Assembly: GCA_000473305.1 (NCBI GenBank)
Contig: CP006772.1
Span: 2,046,001-2,110,000, forward strand
Origin: Bacteroidales bacterium CF
Lineage (GTDB): Bacteria; Bacteroidota; Bacteroidia; Bacteroidales; UBA932
Direction of reading: 5' to 3'
DNA: 64,000 nt
The position numbers and the translations under genes are program-made. A model generated the notes under the pieces. That model was given only the letters and a program-made list of their open reading frames with translations. It was not told the DNA's origin and ran no database searches. Position 1 is the stretch's first letter. Every line of letters starts with the position of its first letter. Shown here one piece after another: positions 9,048 to 18,303 of the stretch.

Positions 9048-10370
9048 TTACATGCTTGAACGCCCTTTCAGACGGCCTGTCTTCATAAGACCATCATAGT
9101 GACGCATAAGCAGGTGACTTTCTATCTGCTGCAAAGTATCAAGGATCACACCAACAAGGATCAACAAAGATGTTCCTCCATAGAATGCTGCGAACTGGTT
9201 ACTGATACCAAGCATTTTTGCAAATGCAGGCAGAATCGCTACGATGGCAAGGAAAACCGAACCAGGAAGCGTAATGCGAGACATTATCGAATCAAGATAC
9301 TCGGCGGTTTTCTTCCCCGGTTTGATACCCGGAATGAAACCTCCGTTTTTCTTCATGTCTTCGGCCATGTTTGTAGGATTTACAGTTACTGCTGTGTAGA
9401 AGTATGTAAAGGCCACTACCATGAGACCAAAGATCAGGTTATACCAGAAACCGTTAGAATTTGACAGTGTTGCTGCCAAACCGCGGGTTGCATCAAAACC
9501 TGACAGAAGCAAAGGGAACATCATTATAGCCTGAGCGAAGATAATTGGCATAACGCCAGCCGCGTTTATCTTCAACGGGATATATTGACGGACTCCTCCA
9601 TACTGCTTGTTACCAATAATCCTCTTTGCATATTGTACGGGAATCTTGCGTGTACCCTGTACCAGTGCAATTGTTGCAACGAATACAAGGAACAGTATTA
9701 TCAACTCTACAACAAGCATAAGAATACCACCGCCTGCACTCTGGTTCAGCCTTGCGCCGCCTTCAGAGACTAATGCGAATGGTAAACGCGCAACGATACC
9801 AACCATGATAATCAGAGAGATACCATTACCTAAGCCGCGATCGGTAATGCGCTCGCCTAACCACATGATGAACATTGTTCCACCAATAAGGACTACTGTA
9901 GCAAACAAATTATATGAAAATCCATGGAAAAGGAATGCCGACTCAGGCAGCTGCACGTGGAGGTTTGCCATATAGGCAGGACCTTGCAATGCAAGAATTA
10001 CTATGGTCAGATAACGTGTCCATTGATTCATTTTTCTTCTTCCGCTCTCACCTTCACGTTGCATCTTCTGGAAATATGGAACCATAATTCCCAAAAGTTG
10101 TATAACGATAGAAGCAGAGATGTATGGCATCACGCCCAATGCAAAGATTGAAGCGTTACCAAATGCACCACCGGAGAACATATTGAGCAGAGCCAACAAC
10201 CCTTCTGAAGCCTGCGATTGCAGTTTATCCAGCTGAGTCGGGTCAATACCCGGCATTACGACAAAACTACCAAGACGATAAACTAAGAGCAAAAGGATGG
10301 TATAAACGATCCTTTTGCGCAGCTCTTCAATCTTGAAGATGTTTTTAATTGTTTCGATAAATTTTTTCAT
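9048..10370 (-). CDS. secY: protein translocase subunit SecY
   Basis: 440 residues with ten predicted membrane helices, the channel of the Sec translocon in the inner membrane. Recognisable are the helix 2 plug region, WLGERITDRGLGNGISLIIM in the middle, and the cytoplasmic loop with QGTRKIPVQYAKR. Length is normal. 8 nt from rplO and 24 nt from map. Confidence 0.97.
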   Translation of the reverse strand: MKKFIETIKNIFKIEELRKRIVYTILLLLVYRLGSFVVMPGIDPTQLDKLQSQASEGLLALLNMFSGGAFGNASIFALGVMPYISASIVIQLLGIMVPYFQKMQREGESGRRKMNQWTRYLTIVILALQGPAYMANLHVQLPESAFLFHGFSYNLFATVVLIGGTMFIMWLGERITDRGLGNGISLIIMVGIVARLPFALVSEGGARLNQSAGGGILMLVVELIILFLVFVATIALVQGTRKIPVQYAKRIIGNKQYGGVRQYIPLKINAAGVMPIIFAQAIMMFPLLLSGFDATRGLAATLSNSNGFWYNLIFGLMVVAFTYFYTAVTVNPTNMAEDMKKNGGFIPGIKPGKKTAEYLDSIMSRITLPGSVFLAIVAILPAFAKMLGISNQFAAFYGGTSLLILVGVILDTLQQIESHLLMRHYDGLMKTGRLKGRSSM

Positions 10371-10378
10371 CAGAAAAT

Positions 10379-10825
10379 TTAGATTTTAGTCGCCTTTCCC
10401 TGTTGTGACTCTATCTGTGCAATTGCTGACTTTGAAAATGCATGGGCAGTTACATCCAGCTTAATGGTCAGGGTGCCGTTTCCAAGAATTTTAACACGGT
10501 CATTCTTAGAAATCAGACCAGCCTCGCTAAGTGTGTCGATTGTAATTGTTGTCACCCCTGCCTTCTCGCTCAACGCTTGAAGTGTAGATAGGTTAATAGC
10601 TTTATATTCAACTTTATTAACGTTGTTAAATCCAAATTTCGGAAGTCTTCTTTGAAGAGGCATCTGACCGCCTTCAAAACCGGCCTTGCGAGAGTAACCT
10701 GAACGTGATTGTGCACCATTCATACCACGAGTGGAAGTTCCACCATGGCCTGAACCTTCGCCGCGTCCTATTCTCTTCTCTCTTCCTAAGGAACCTGTAG
10801 AGGGTGTAAGATTATTTAATTTCAT
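10379..10825 (-). CDS. rplO: 50S ribosomal protein L15
   Basis: 148 residues. The Gly/Arg-rich N-terminal extension (IGRGEGSGHGGTSTRG) that reaches into 23S rRNA is intact, followed by the globular L15/L18e domain ending in IAQIESQQGKATKI. Directly precedes secY. Confidence 0.97.
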   Translation of the reverse strand: MKLNNLTPSTGSLGREKRIGRGEGSGHGGTSTRGMNGAQSRSGYSRKAGFEGGQMPLQRRLPKFGFNNVNKVEYKAINLSTLQALSEKAGVTTITIDTLSEAGLISKNDRVKILGNGTLTIKLDVTAHAFSKSAIAQIESQQGKATKI

Positions 10826-10840
10826 TGTAAATTCTCCTGA

Positions 10841-11023
10841 TTAGTTAATTTTTTCTACTTTCACAAGGTGTAGAACCTTCTCTATCATCCCTTTGTTTAC
10901 CGGGTTGAGCTCAAGTTCAACCGACTGGCGGATCCTACGGATACCCAAAGACGCAAGAGTCTCTGCCTGCCTTATAGTTGCGCTGTTTTTACTTTTTATC
11001 TGAGTAACTCTAACTTTTGCCAT
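10841..11023 (-). CDS. rpmD: 50S ribosomal protein L30
   Basis: 60 residues, usual length for bacterial L30. MAKVRVTQIKSKN and the RIRQSVELELNPVNKGMI segment identify it. Lies between rpsE and rplO with 12 and 15 nt gaps. Confidence 0.96.
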   Translation of the reverse strand: MAKVRVTQIKSKNSATIRQAETLASLGIRRIRQSVELELNPVNKGMIEKVLHLVKVEKIN

Positions 11024-11035
11024 CTCTTGATCTCC

Positions 11036-11554
11036 TTAACCTTTAAACACTTTATTCATAGGAACTCCTCTCACACCGGCAACAGTATATGCATCGCGCA
11101 TTTCAAGAAGTGCTGCAACAGTAGCCTTAACCAGGTTGTGAGGGTTTGATGAGCCTTTTGATTTAGCAAGCACATCGTGTACTCCAACTGATTCAAAAAC
11201 GGCACGCATCGCACCACCGGCCTTTACTCCGGTTCCTTCAGCTGCAGGTTTCATAAAAACTCTTGCACCGCCGAATTTTGCCTCTTGCTCATGAGGGATG
11301 GTCTTTTTGTTAAGAGGTATCTTAACCAGGTTTTTCTTAGCATCCTCAATGCCTTTTGATATAGCTGTAGTAACCTCATTAGCCTTACCAAGGCCATAGC
11401 CTACGACACCCTTCTCATCGCCGACCACCACAATTGCAGCAAAGCTGAAGTGGCGACCACCCTTAGTTACCTTAGTAACCCTCTGAACTGCCACCAATCT
11501 GTCTTTTAATTCAAGATCGGTAGTCTTAACTTTTTTTATGTTTGTATTTGCCAT
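11036..11554 (-). CDS. rpsE: 30S ribosomal protein S5
   Basis: 172 residues. The double-stranded RNA-binding N-terminal domain shows [20 protein letters not shown] and [12 protein letters not shown]; the C-terminal domain carries [21 protein letters not shown]5 helps set decoding accuracy and the shape of the mRNA entry tunnel. Six nt after rplR. Confidence 0.97.
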   Translation of the reverse strand: MANTNIKKVKTTDLELKDRLVAVQRVTKVTKGGRHFSFAAIVVVGDEKGVVGYGLGKANEVTTAISKGIEDAKKNLVKIPLNKKTIPHEQEAKFGGARVFMKPAAEGTGVKAGGAMRAVFESVGVHDVLAKSKGSSNPHNLVKATVAALLEMRDAYTVAGVRGVPMNKVFKG

Positions 11555-11560
11555 ACTATA

Positions 11561-11923
11561 CTAGAATTTAAGACCACCTTCACGGGCGGCATCTGCTAAA
11601 CTTTTTACTCTTCCGTGATACAGGTAACCTCCACGGTCAAATGATATCTCAGTGATTCCTTTTTCGATAGCGCGTTGTGCTGCAAGCTTGCCTACAATCT
11701 TTGCAATCTCGATGCCCGGTTTCCCTTTGCATGTCTCAACAACCTCTTTGTCTCTAGAGCTGGCCGAGATAATGGTAATACCTTCGATATCGTTGATCAA
11801 TTGAACATATATCTGCTTGTTGCTTCTGAATACAGCAAGTCTTGGTCTCTCTGGAGTACCGTTGACAACCTTGCGTATGCGGTGCTGTATCCTCTTTCTT
11901 CTCTCTATTTTATTTAAAGCCAT
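11561..11923 (-). CDS. rplR: 50S ribosomal protein L18
   Basis: 120 residues, a 5S rRNA-binding protein of the central protuberance. The Arg/Lys-rich start [20 protein letters not shown] and the end [19 protein letters not shown] match the family. Lies between rplF and rpsE. Confidence 0.97.
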   Translation of the reverse strand: MALNKIERRKRIQHRIRKVVNGTPERPRLAVFRSNKQIYVQLINDIEGITIISASSRDKEVVETCKGKPGIEIAKIVGKLAAQRAIEKGITEISFDRGGYLYHGRVKSLADAAREGGLKF

Positions 11924-11937
11924 ATATCCTCCACTTA

Positions 11938-12498
11938 TTATTTAGCGCTGGCCGACTTACCGGCTTTGCGACGAAGTTGTTCACCAACAAACTTAATACC
12001 TTTACCTTTGTAAGGTTCAGGTTTACGCAACGAGCGTATCTTAGCAGCTACCATACCAAGGAGTTGTTTGTCAAAGCTGGTCATTGTCAATACCGGGTTA
12101 GCTCCTTTCTTTGCTACCTCTGCAGTAGCCTTAATCTCGTTTGGCAGTAAGAAGTGTATATCATGTGAGTATCCAAGGCTGAGCTCAATGACCTGGCCCT
12201 TAACCTCTGCTCTGAAACCGACACCCACTAACTCTTGCTTGATAGTGTATCCTGTAGAGACACCGACAACCATATTGTTGATCAAAGCGCGGTATAGACC
12301 ATGCAATGAACGGTGACGCGGCTGATCGGTCGGTCTGCTTACTGTTACAACATTTCCCTCAACGGCAACTGTAATATCCGGATCTACCTTCTGTACAAGT
12401 TCTCCGAGCGGGCCTTTAACCTTTACCACATTGCCCGGCTCAACCTTGAAGGTTACTCCGGCAGGAAGGTTTACAGGTAATTTTCCTATTCGTGACAT
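11938..12498 (-). CDS. rplF: 50S ribosomal protein L6
   Basis: 186 residues, two related L6 domains near the GTPase-associated centre. [17 protein letters not shown] starts it and the C-terminal domain carries [17 protein letters not shown], which is diagnostic. Gaps of 25 nt to rpsH and 14 nt to rplR. Confidence 0.97.
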   Translation of the reverse strand: MSRIGKLPVNLPAGVTFKVEPGNVVKVKGPLGELVQKVDPDITVAVEGNVVTVSRPTDQPRHRSLHGLYRALINNMVVGVSTGYTIKQELVGVGFRAEVKGQVIELSLGYSHDIHFLLPNEIKATAEVAKKGANPVLTMTSFDKQLLGMVAAKIRSLRKPEPYKGKGIKFVGEQLRRKAGKSASAK

Positions 12499-12523
12499 CT
12501 GTTATCTTTTGTTAAATTACTAA

Positions 12524-12919
12524 TTAGTATACATAGCAGATTACCTCTCCGCCAATATTCATCTCCCTTGCCTCCTTGTCGGTAATCATACCTTTAGAAG
12601 TAGAGATGACAGCTATACCCAGTCCGTTGAGTACTCTAGGCATTTGGTCAACACCTACATACTGTCTCAAACCCGGTGAGCTCACCCTGACAATTTTCTT
12701 TATTGCAGCCTTCTTAGTCTCAGGATGATACTTAAGGGCTATTTTTATTGTGTTGCTTGGAGTACCCTCTATTAGCCTATAGCTGAGGATATAACCCTTC
12801 TCATGGAGAATACGGGTCAATTCCAACTTCATTTTTGAAGATGGAATCTCAACAACTTTGTGTCCTGCAAGATATGCATTACGCACTCTTGTCAAAAAAT
12901 CTGAAATTGGATCAGTCAT
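12524..12919 (-). CDS. rpsH: 30S ribosomal protein S8
   Basis: 131 residues, primary 16S rRNA binder. MTDPISDFLTRVRNAYLAGH starts it, and the C-terminal GGEVICYVY matches the family's RNA-binding end. In E. coli S8 represses the spc operon by binding the rplX-rplE mRNA; I did not find an obvious mimic of its rRNA site here. Confidence 0.97.
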   Translation of the reverse strand: MTDPISDFLTRVRNAYLAGHKVVEIPSSKMKLELTRILHEKGYILSYRLIEGTPSNTIKIALKYHPETKKAAIKKIVRVSSPGLRQYVGVDQMPRVLNGLGIAVISTSKGMITDKEAREMNIGGEVICYVY

Positions 12920-12991
12920 TGTTTTTGTTTTTGTTTAGTACCGACACCCTGCGGATGCCCGATATCCAATAGTTTATATTTGTTTAAAATC

Positions 12992-13261
12992 TTACCAGCT
13001 AGCCTTGCGTACACCCGGAATAAGGCCCTTGCTGGCCATTTCACGGAATTGGATACGGCTTATGCCGAAAATACGCATGTAACCCTTAGGACGGCCTGTC
13101 AGAGAACAACGGTTGTGCTGACGTACCGGGCTTGCGTTCTTAGGAAGCTTGTCAAGAGCGGCATAGTCGCCGGCCTCTTTGAGAGCTTTGCGTTTTTCTG
13201 CATATTTGGCACATAGTTTAGCGCGTTTAATCTCGCGTGCCTTCATTGATTCTTTTGCCAT
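12992..13261 (-). CDS. rpsN: 30S ribosomal protein S14, zinc-independent form
   Basis: 89 residues, the long form of S14 without a zinc knuckle: the region that carries CxxC-CxxC in the short form is here [20 protein letters not shown]. It sits in the 30S head. The gap of 72 nt to rpsH (12920-12991) holds no gene or clear regulatory signal. Confidence 0.96.
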   Translation of the reverse strand: MAKESMKAREIKRAKLCAKYAEKRKALKEAGDYAALDKLPKNASPVRQHNRCSLTGRPKGYMRIFGISRIQFREMASKGLIPGVRKASW

Positions 13262-13282
13262 TATCTATCTCTATTTTATAGA

Positions 13283-13927
13283 TTATTTCTTAATATTCTT
13301 GAAAGGCAAACCAAATTCACGGAGAAGTGCAAATGCCTCTTCGTCTCTTTCGGCTGAAGTCACAAAGGTGATCTCCATTCCGAAAATCTTGGTGATCTTA
13401 TCAATATCGATTTCAGGGAAAATGATCTGCTCCTTAATACCTAAAGTGTAGTTTCCTTTTCCGTCGAATTTCTCGTTTATACCTTTGAAATCCCTGATAC
13501 GAGGAAGCGAGATGGCAATCAGCCTTTCAAGGAACTCATACATCTTAGAGCTGCGAAGAGTCACCTTAACTCCGATAGGCATACCCTTACGAAGTTTGAA
13601 GTTTGAGATATCCTTCCTTGAATATGTCAACATAGCCTTCTGACCAGTTATTGTTGTAAGCTCCTGCTGAGCAACCTCTATAAGCTTCTTGTCCTGTGTT
13701 GCTGAGCCAACGCCCTGATTGATGGTGATTTTCTCAAGAACAGGAACCTGCATGATTGATGAATAACCGAACTCCTTCATCAACTTTGCAACAATCTCGT
13801 CCTTGTACATCTTCTGCAGAGTAGGAACATATCCTTTTACTTTAACTTGAGCACCCTCTACTTTTGCCGGTGAGCTTTTTTCTGCTTTAGCTGCCTTTGG
13901 TGCTGCATTTGGTTTTGTAGTTGCCAT
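13283..13927 (-). CDS. rplE: 50S ribosomal protein L5 with N-terminal extension
   Basis: 214 residues against about 180 in most bacteria. The conserved protein begins near residue 34 ([20 protein letters not shown]), continues through [12 protein letters not shown] and ends GLPFKNIKK. The extra ~33 residues at the front are Ala/Lys/Pro/Ser-rich and probably disordered. No internal Met lies near the expected start and the ATG overlaps the last base of rplX, so the extension appears genuinely translated. L5 binds 5S rRNA and P-site tRNA. Confidence 0.95.
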   Translation of the reverse strand: MATTKPNAAPKAAKAEKSSPAKVEGAQVKVKGYVPTLQKMYKDEIVAKLMKEFGYSSIMQVPVLEKITINQGVGSATQDKKLIEVAQQELTTITGQKAMLTYSRKDISNFKLRKGMPIGVKVTLRSSKMYEFLERLIAISLPRIRDFKGINEKFDGKGNYTLGIKEQIIFPEIDIDKITKIFGMEITFVTSAERDEEAFALLREFGLPFKNIKK

Positions 13928-14250
13928 TATTTAATCTCCTCTCCAGATTTTTTCGCGTAACGAACTAATTTCCCTTTATCATTCAAACGACGGCCGATAC
14001 GGGTAGGGCCACCTTTAACAGGATCTACAACCTGAAGGTTTGAGATATGGACGCCTGCCTCTTGTTTGATAATACCACCCTGAGGGTGTTTAGCATTTGG
14101 TTTTGTGTGCTTGCTGACCATGTTGATTCCCTCAACGATGGCACGGTTATCTTCTGTGATTATCTCAAGTACCTTACCGGTTTTACCGCGGTCGTTACCT
14201 GCATTCACATACACCAGATCACCTTTTTTAATATGTAATTTCTTATTCAT
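13927..14250 (-). CDS. rplX: 50S ribosomal protein L24
   Basis: 107 residues. The KOW motif is at the N-terminus ([20 protein letters not shown]). L24 initiates 50S assembly and lines the peptide exit. The stop shares one base with the rplE start. Confidence 0.97.
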   Translation of the reverse strand: MNKKLHIKKGDLVYVNAGNDRGKTGKVLEIITEDNRAIVEGINMVSKHTKPNAKHPQGGIIKQEAGVHISNLQVVDPVKGGPTRIGRRLNDKGKLVRYAKKSGEEIK

Positions 14251-14266
14251 ATCCTTTATACCTTAT

Positions 14267-14632
14267 TTATAAAACCTCCGGTGCTAAAGATACAATCTTC
14301 ATATAGTTGTCACGCAACTCTCTGGCAACAGGCCCGAAGATACGTGTACCGCGGACCTCACCCTGATTGTTCAACAACACACATGCATTGTCATCAAAGC
14401 GGATATATGAACCATCCGGACGGCGTATTTCCTTCTTTGTGCGGACGATGACTGCTTTTGAAACAGATCCCTTCTTGGCATCACCACCAGGGATTGCACT
14501 TTTAACGGCAACAACAATTTTATCACCAACTCCGGCATAGCGGCGACGGGTACCACCCAGAACACGGATACAAAGCACTTCCTTTGCCCCGCTGTTATCT
14601 GCCACCAATAATCTCGATTCTTGCTGTATCAT
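14267..14632 (-). CDS. rplN: 50S ribosomal protein L14
   Basis: 121 residues. [20 protein letters not shown] and [20 protein letters not shown] are canonical. Forms intersubunit bridges with 16S rRNA. Three nt after rpsQ. Confidence 0.97.
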   Translation of the reverse strand: MIQQESRLLVADNSGAKEVLCIRVLGGTRRRYAGVGDKIVVAVKSAIPGGDAKKGSVSKAVIVRTKKEIRRPDGSYIRFDDNACVLLNNQGEVRGTRIFGPVARELRDNYMKIVSLAPEVL

Positions 14633-14635
14633 GGC

Positions 14636-14890
14636 TTATTTAACTTTTTCTACAATTTCTACTAGTCTCCAGCGTTTGGTCTTACTCAAAGGACGAGTCT
14701 CCATGATGCGAACAGTATCTCCTTCGCTGCATTCGTTTTTCTCGTCATGAGCAACAAACTTAGTGGTTTTATTCACGAACTTGCCGTAAATAGGGTGTTT
14801 AACTTTTCTCTTTACAGCAACAACGATAGATTTTTCCATCTTATTGCTTACCACTACACCTACTCTTTCTTTACGAAGATTTCTTTCCAT
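14636..14890 (-). CDS. rpsQ: 30S ribosomal protein S17
   Basis: 84 residues, OB-fold primary binder of 16S r[23 protein letters not shown] and [19 protein letters not shown] match the family from end to end. Four nt after rpmC. Confidence 0.97.
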   Translation of the reverse strand: MERNLRKERVGVVVSNKMEKSIVVAVKRKVKHPIYGKFVNKTTKFVAHDEKNECSEGDTVRIMETRPLSKTKRWRLVEIVEKVK

Positions 14891-14894
14891 GACT

Positions 14895-15092
14895 TTATTT
14901 GTCCTTGTTTTCCCTTTGGCTCAATATTGTGAGCATCCTGGCTATATTTCTTCTTGATTTTTTTATCTGAGACAAATCATCTAATGGAGAAATTGCATGA
15001 TTCATCTTAGTACGGATAAGGCTGGCCTTTTCTGCTTCAATGCGCTCTCTAAGGTCATTAACGGATAATTCTCTTACCTCTTTTGTTTTCAT
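14895..15092 (-). CDS. rpmC: 50S ribosomal protein L29
   Basis: 65 residues, all alpha-helical, at the exit tunnel rim where chaperones and SRP dock. [20 protein letters not shown] is the family start and [13 protein letters not shown] the end. Between rplP and rpsQ. Confidence 0.96.
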   Translation of the reverse strand: MKTKEVRELSVNDLRERIEAEKASLIRTKMNHAISPLDDLSQIKKSRRNIARMLTILSQRENKDK

Positions 15093-15109
15093 CTTATTTC
15101 TGCATTAAA

Positions 15110-15529
15110 TTATTCAGTATAATCTCTACGAACTACAAATTTTGTAATTACAGGAAGTTTCTGAGCTCCAAGGCGGAGTGCCTCTTTTGCAATCTCCAAT
15201 GGAACTCCTTCTGCCTCAATTAGCATACGGCCCGGAGTAATAGGGCAAACGAAACCTTCCGGTGCTCCTTTTCCTTTACCCATACGAACCTCAGCAGGCT
15301 TCTTTGTAAATGGTTTATCAGGGAAAACGCGGATCCATATCTGACCCTCACGTTTCATGTATCTTACTACGGCCTGACGGGCAGCCTCGATCTGTTGACC
15401 TGTAAGCCAACAAGACTCAGTAGTCTTAATACCGAAGGACCCAAATGAAAGCTGATTGCCTCTTTGTGCAATTCCTTTCATGCGGCCTTTCTGCTGCCTT
15501 CTGAATTTGGTTTTTTTTGGTTGTAACAT
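15110..15529 (-). CDS. rplP: 50S ribosomal protein L16, first gene of the operon
   Basis: 139 residues, complete. [20 protein letters not shown] is the canonical start, and the segment around [20 protein letters not shown] is conserved. L16 contacts the A-site tRNA elbow. In most bacteria it follows rpsC; here it is preceded only by a leader of about 115 nt and a promoter, so it is the first gene of this transcription unit. No Shine-Dalgarno sequence is visible (AAAAAAGCA before the ATG). Confidence 0.97.
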   Translation of the reverse strand: MLQPKKTKFRRQQKGRMKGIAQRGNQLSFGSFGIKTTESCWLTGQQIEAARQAVVRYMKREGQIWIRVFPDKPFTKKPAEVRMGKGKGAPEGFVCPITPGRMLIEAEGVPLEIAKEALRLGAQKLPVITKFVVRRDYTE

Positions 15530-15650
15530 TGCTTTTTTACAGTTTAACGATAACAGTAAATATGTTTTTAATGCTTTGGTCTAACTTTTTTATGAGTCAT
15601 CTCTCTGTTTCTCAATCAAATACGCAATATGATTGCATTTCTGACGGGTT

Positions 15651-15681
15651 GCAAATATACCAAAAAAATCAAACGTGCAAA
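15651..15681 (-). promoter_or_regulatory. Bacteroidota-type promoter of the rplP-rplQ operon
   Basis: On the minus strand a -33 TTTG (15681-15678), an 18-nt spacer and a perfect -7 box TATATTTG (15659-15652) followed by C. Transcription should start near 15645, leaving a leader of about 115 nt before rplP in which I see no strong hairpin. The consensus (TTTG, about 19 nt, TAnnTTTG) is that of the primary sigma factor of Bacteroides and Flavobacterium. Confidence 0.75.
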
Positions 15682-15697
15682 AATAACTGAAAAAAAA

Positions 15698-16774
15698 TTA
15701 CTTAGAATGAGCCCTTAAGATTCTCAGAAGGTTCTCTCCCCAGAAAAATCTCAGCTCTCTTTTTGAATATCCTCTTTTGAGAAGTTCGATTGTCAGGTTT
15801 CTCATTTTTGCTGCTGTCTCCATCCCGACAACTCCGCCACCACCGTCAAAGTCTGTACCGATACCGACATGTTTAATACCTACGAGAGACCTGACATAAT
15901 CTATATGGTCTGCAATATCTTTAACAGTAACCTCGCTCTTCGGTTTATTTGAAAGAAAAAAGCGCCCCGTGGCCACCTGTATTAATCCTCCCCTGGCTGC
16001 TATAGCCCGAATCTCATCATCTTTAAGATTTCTCTTATGATTTTTAATCGAATACACTCCCGAATGACTTGCCACGACAGGAAGCTTACTTGTCTCCAGC
16101 ACATCTGCAAGAGTTTGTGACGAGGCATGAGATACATCAATGATAATACCCAGCCTGTTCATCTCTTCCACCACCTTGTAACCAAACGGGGAGAGACCTC
16201 CGTGTTCTGACACAGAGTCCATGGATGCGTCACAGATATCATTATTGTAGTTATGGCAAATAGTGACAGCTCTTACACCGTAGCGGTAGAATCTCTCAAC
16301 CTGGGATATATCTTTGCCAAATGGGTATCCGTTCTCAAGAGCAAGAATTACAGATATTTTTCCGGCCCTCTTGTTGCTTCTTACATCCTCCGCGTTATAG
16401 GCTATCCTTGCCAGGTCACTGTTTTCCACATAGCTTTTAAACCTCAGCAGCTGATCCGCAACATAAAAGTTTGCCTCCTTATTTGACGCCTCATCTCTTG
16501 GCCCCTGTCCTATATAAATTGCAAAAAAGGCAGCATCAAGACCTCCCTCCGACATCATCGGAAAAGTCACCTGACCTTTGGCAACAGTCCTTGTTGCATC
16601 GGGATCATTGAAATTAAGAGCCGTATCATTGTGAGTATCTATTGTTATCACACTTTTGTGAATCCTTTCTGCTTTTTTAATATAGCTGATCTCTTTGTCC
16701 GATTGCGCATGCAACTGTAGGGGAACAATAGCAGACATGGCCACTATCAATGATTTTACAAATACTCTGTACAT
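15698..16774 (-). CDS. secreted M19 membrane dipeptidase
   Basis: 358 residues with a signal peptide (about 1-24, ending LHAQS). M19 zinc dipeptidase of the renal dipeptidase family, an amidohydrolase-fold enzyme that cleaves dipeptides. Visible metal ligands: DTHNDT (His48, Asp50), LALENG (Glu), IIDVSHAS (His) and VVASHSG (His), then HVGIGTDFDGGGG. Expected in the periplasm. The stop lies about 17 nt from the ribosomal promoter's -33 box, with no terminator hairpin between them. Confidence 0.9.
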   Translation of the reverse strand: MYRVFVKSLIVAMSAIVPLQLHAQSDKEISYIKKAERIHKSVITIDTHNDTALNFNDPDATRTVAKGQVTFPMMSEGGLDAAFFAIYIGQGPRDEASNKEANFYVADQLLRFKSYVENSDLARIAYNAEDVRSNKRAGKISVILALENGYPFGKDISQVERFYRYGVRAVTICHNYNNDICDASMDSVSEHGGLSPFGYKVVEEMNRLGIIIDVSHASSQTLADVLETSKLPVVASHSGVYSIKNHKRNLKDDEIRAIAARGGLIQVATGRFFLSNKPKSEVTVKDIADHIDYVRSLVGIKHVGIGTDFDGGGGVVGMETAAKMRNLTIELLKRGYSKRELRFFWGENLLRILRAHSK

Positions 16775-16877
16775 AGATTGGTTTATTAACTCTTTTAAGT
16801 GAATTTGAACAAATTTAATAATTTATTGTAATTTGGTCTAATTATTGAATATCCTCACATCAGAGTAAATACAATAT

Positions 16878-17504
16878 ATGTCAGTGACTAAAGTAAGGAT
16901 GATTGCTCTCTCCGTTATCATGAGCATGACTTTTGCCTCCGGTTATTCTCAAACAAAAGGATATCTTCTGGGATACAAAATCGAAGGCAGGGACACTGTA
17001 TATCAGATCAAGATAAGAGATTTCTACTTTTTCTCCAGACCTGACAACAGGATGAAGAACAGAGACTGGAAAGAGTACTACCGATTGATTTATAACTTCA
17101 AAAAGACTTATCCCTATGCACTTATTGCAAAAGATAAAATTCTTGAGGCTGATAGCATTATAGCCAATTCAGATTTTAATGCAAGGGAGAGGGAGAGATT
17201 TATAAAGGAGTTTGAAAATGACCTCTTCCAAGAGTTTGAAAAGCCTCTGAGAAACATGTCCTATTCACAGGGAAAACTATTACTTCGCCTTATAGACAGG
17301 GAGGTAGGCCAAAGCTCATACTATATAATCAAGAATTACAGAGGAGGAGTTACAGCCGTTTTCTGGCAGGGAATTGCTAGACTGTTCGGCAGCGATCTTA
17401 AACAACCTTACGACAAATACGGAAAGGACAGGGCGACAGAAGATCTGGTCAGGATGTACAACAACGGATCGTTTGATTACCTCTACTATTCACTCTTCAA
17501 CTAA
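16878..17504 (+). CDS. exported DUF4294 protein
   Basis: 208 residues with a signal peptide (SVIMSMTFASGYSQ). The body is rich in Tyr, Arg, Lys and Asp, with FKKTYPYALIAKDKI and KLLLRLIDREVGQSSYYIIK, features of the Bacteroidota family DUF4294, whose function is unknown. Usually a single-gene unit, as here: divergent from the dipeptidase and convergent with lpxH. I assign the family from memory of its conserved segments. Confidence 0.75.
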   Translation: MSVTKVRMIALSVIMSMTFASGYSQTKGYLLGYKIEGRDTVYQIKIRDFYFFSRPDNRMKNRDWKEYYRLIYNFKKTYPYALIAKDKILEADSIIANSDFNARERERFIKEFENDLFQEFEKPLRNMSYSQGKLLLRLIDREVGQSSYYIIKNYRGGVTAVFWQGIARLFGSDLKQPYDKYGKDRATEDLVRMYNNGSFDYLYYSLFN

Positions 17505-17506
17505 CT

Positions 17507-17555
17507 TATCACTTTTCACTCCACACTTCTCACTTTTCACTTATCACTCTTCACT
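17507..17555. repeat. seven tandem degenerate heptanucleotides
   Basis: Seven consecutive 7-mers, all ending in CACT and six of them in TCACT: TATCACT, TTTCACT, CCACACT, TCTCACT, TTTCACT, TATCACT, CTTCACT (minus strand AGTGANN). The period is exact and the first two positions vary. The array fills the gap between the convergent DUF4294 and lpxH genes and runs 12 nt into lpxH, supplying its stop codon and last residues. Confidence 0.85.
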
Positions 17556-18302
17556 CCCCGACCCCCATCTCATCTCATCTTCTTTTTCATCATAGCACAA
17601 ATACTCACATCCGTATATCCACGCACCTAATATATAGAAACCGGCACCCAAAGGAGTCCTGTTATTTCCCGGGGTGTGCAGGTGACCGAAAATAAAATAA
17701 TCTATCTTTTCAGCCTTTTCAAAATCTGATGCATACTTGTAAAGCGGCTCATTTACTCCTTTGAATTCCAACAGGGAGTAATTAGACAGTTTACGGGTTG
17801 TAGACCATTTTGTCGCAATAGGAAATATCCATCTGGGATGAACACCTGCAAGCATTTTCTGAAGAAACGGCGACCTGAAGAGTCTCTTGAGCATCAAATG
17901 CGCTTTTTCAGCCCCGGTCAACTCATCTCCGTGGGCAAGACAGAACTTTCTCTCTCCGATGGAAACAACCGAAGGCTCGCCAAGAATCCTTACACCTGTC
18001 TCCTTTTCAAGATACCCGAATGTCCACATATCATGATTACCTCTGAAGAAGTAAACTTCGATACCATTGTCGGTCAGTTGTGATATAGCTCCGAGAACTC
18101 TGGTAAACCCTTTCGGTACGACATACTTATACTCGAACCAATAGTCAAAGATGTCTCCCAGAAGATAGAGCGCTTTTATTTCTGCCGGAAGTCCTCTCAG
18201 AAACCGGACAAACCTCTCCTCTCTCTTGTCAGCATCATAAGCACTTAATCCCAGATGAACATCCGAGACGAAATAGTGCAGATATCTCTCAGCTGACGGC
18301 AT
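17544..18302 (-). CDS. lpxH: UDP-2,3-diacylglucosamine diphosphatase (LpxH-like)
   Basis: 252 residues, calcineurin-like metallophosphoesterase of lipid A synthesis, which releases UMP from UDP-2,3-diacylglucosamine at the inner membrane. Metal-binding motifs in order: VSDVHLG, LLGDIFDYW, RGNHDMW, LAHGDE and FGHLHTP. The last residues (MRWGSGSEE) are encoded partly by the heptanucleotide array, so the C-terminus may have been altered by repeat growth. One nt separates it from uppP, so they form one operon with DUF3098 and ftsX. Confidence 0.88.
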   Translation of the reverse strand: MPSAERYLHYFVSDVHLGLSAYDADKREERFVRFLRGLPAEIKALYLLGDIFDYWFEYKYVVPKGFTRVLGAISQLTDNGIEVYFFRGNHDMWTFGYLEKETGVRILGEPSVVSIGERKFCLAHGDELTGAEKAHLMLKRLFRSPFLQKMLAGVHPRWIFPIATKWSTTRKLSNYSLLEFKGVNEPLYKYASDFEKAEKIDYFIFGHLHTPGNNRTPLGAGFYILGAWIYGCEYLCYDEKEDEMRWGSGSEE

Positions 18303-18303
18303 T

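Noticed and set aside
9607-9975. Open frame antisense to secY
   Set aside because: secY is unambiguous on the opposite strand; no family resemblance in the antisense product.
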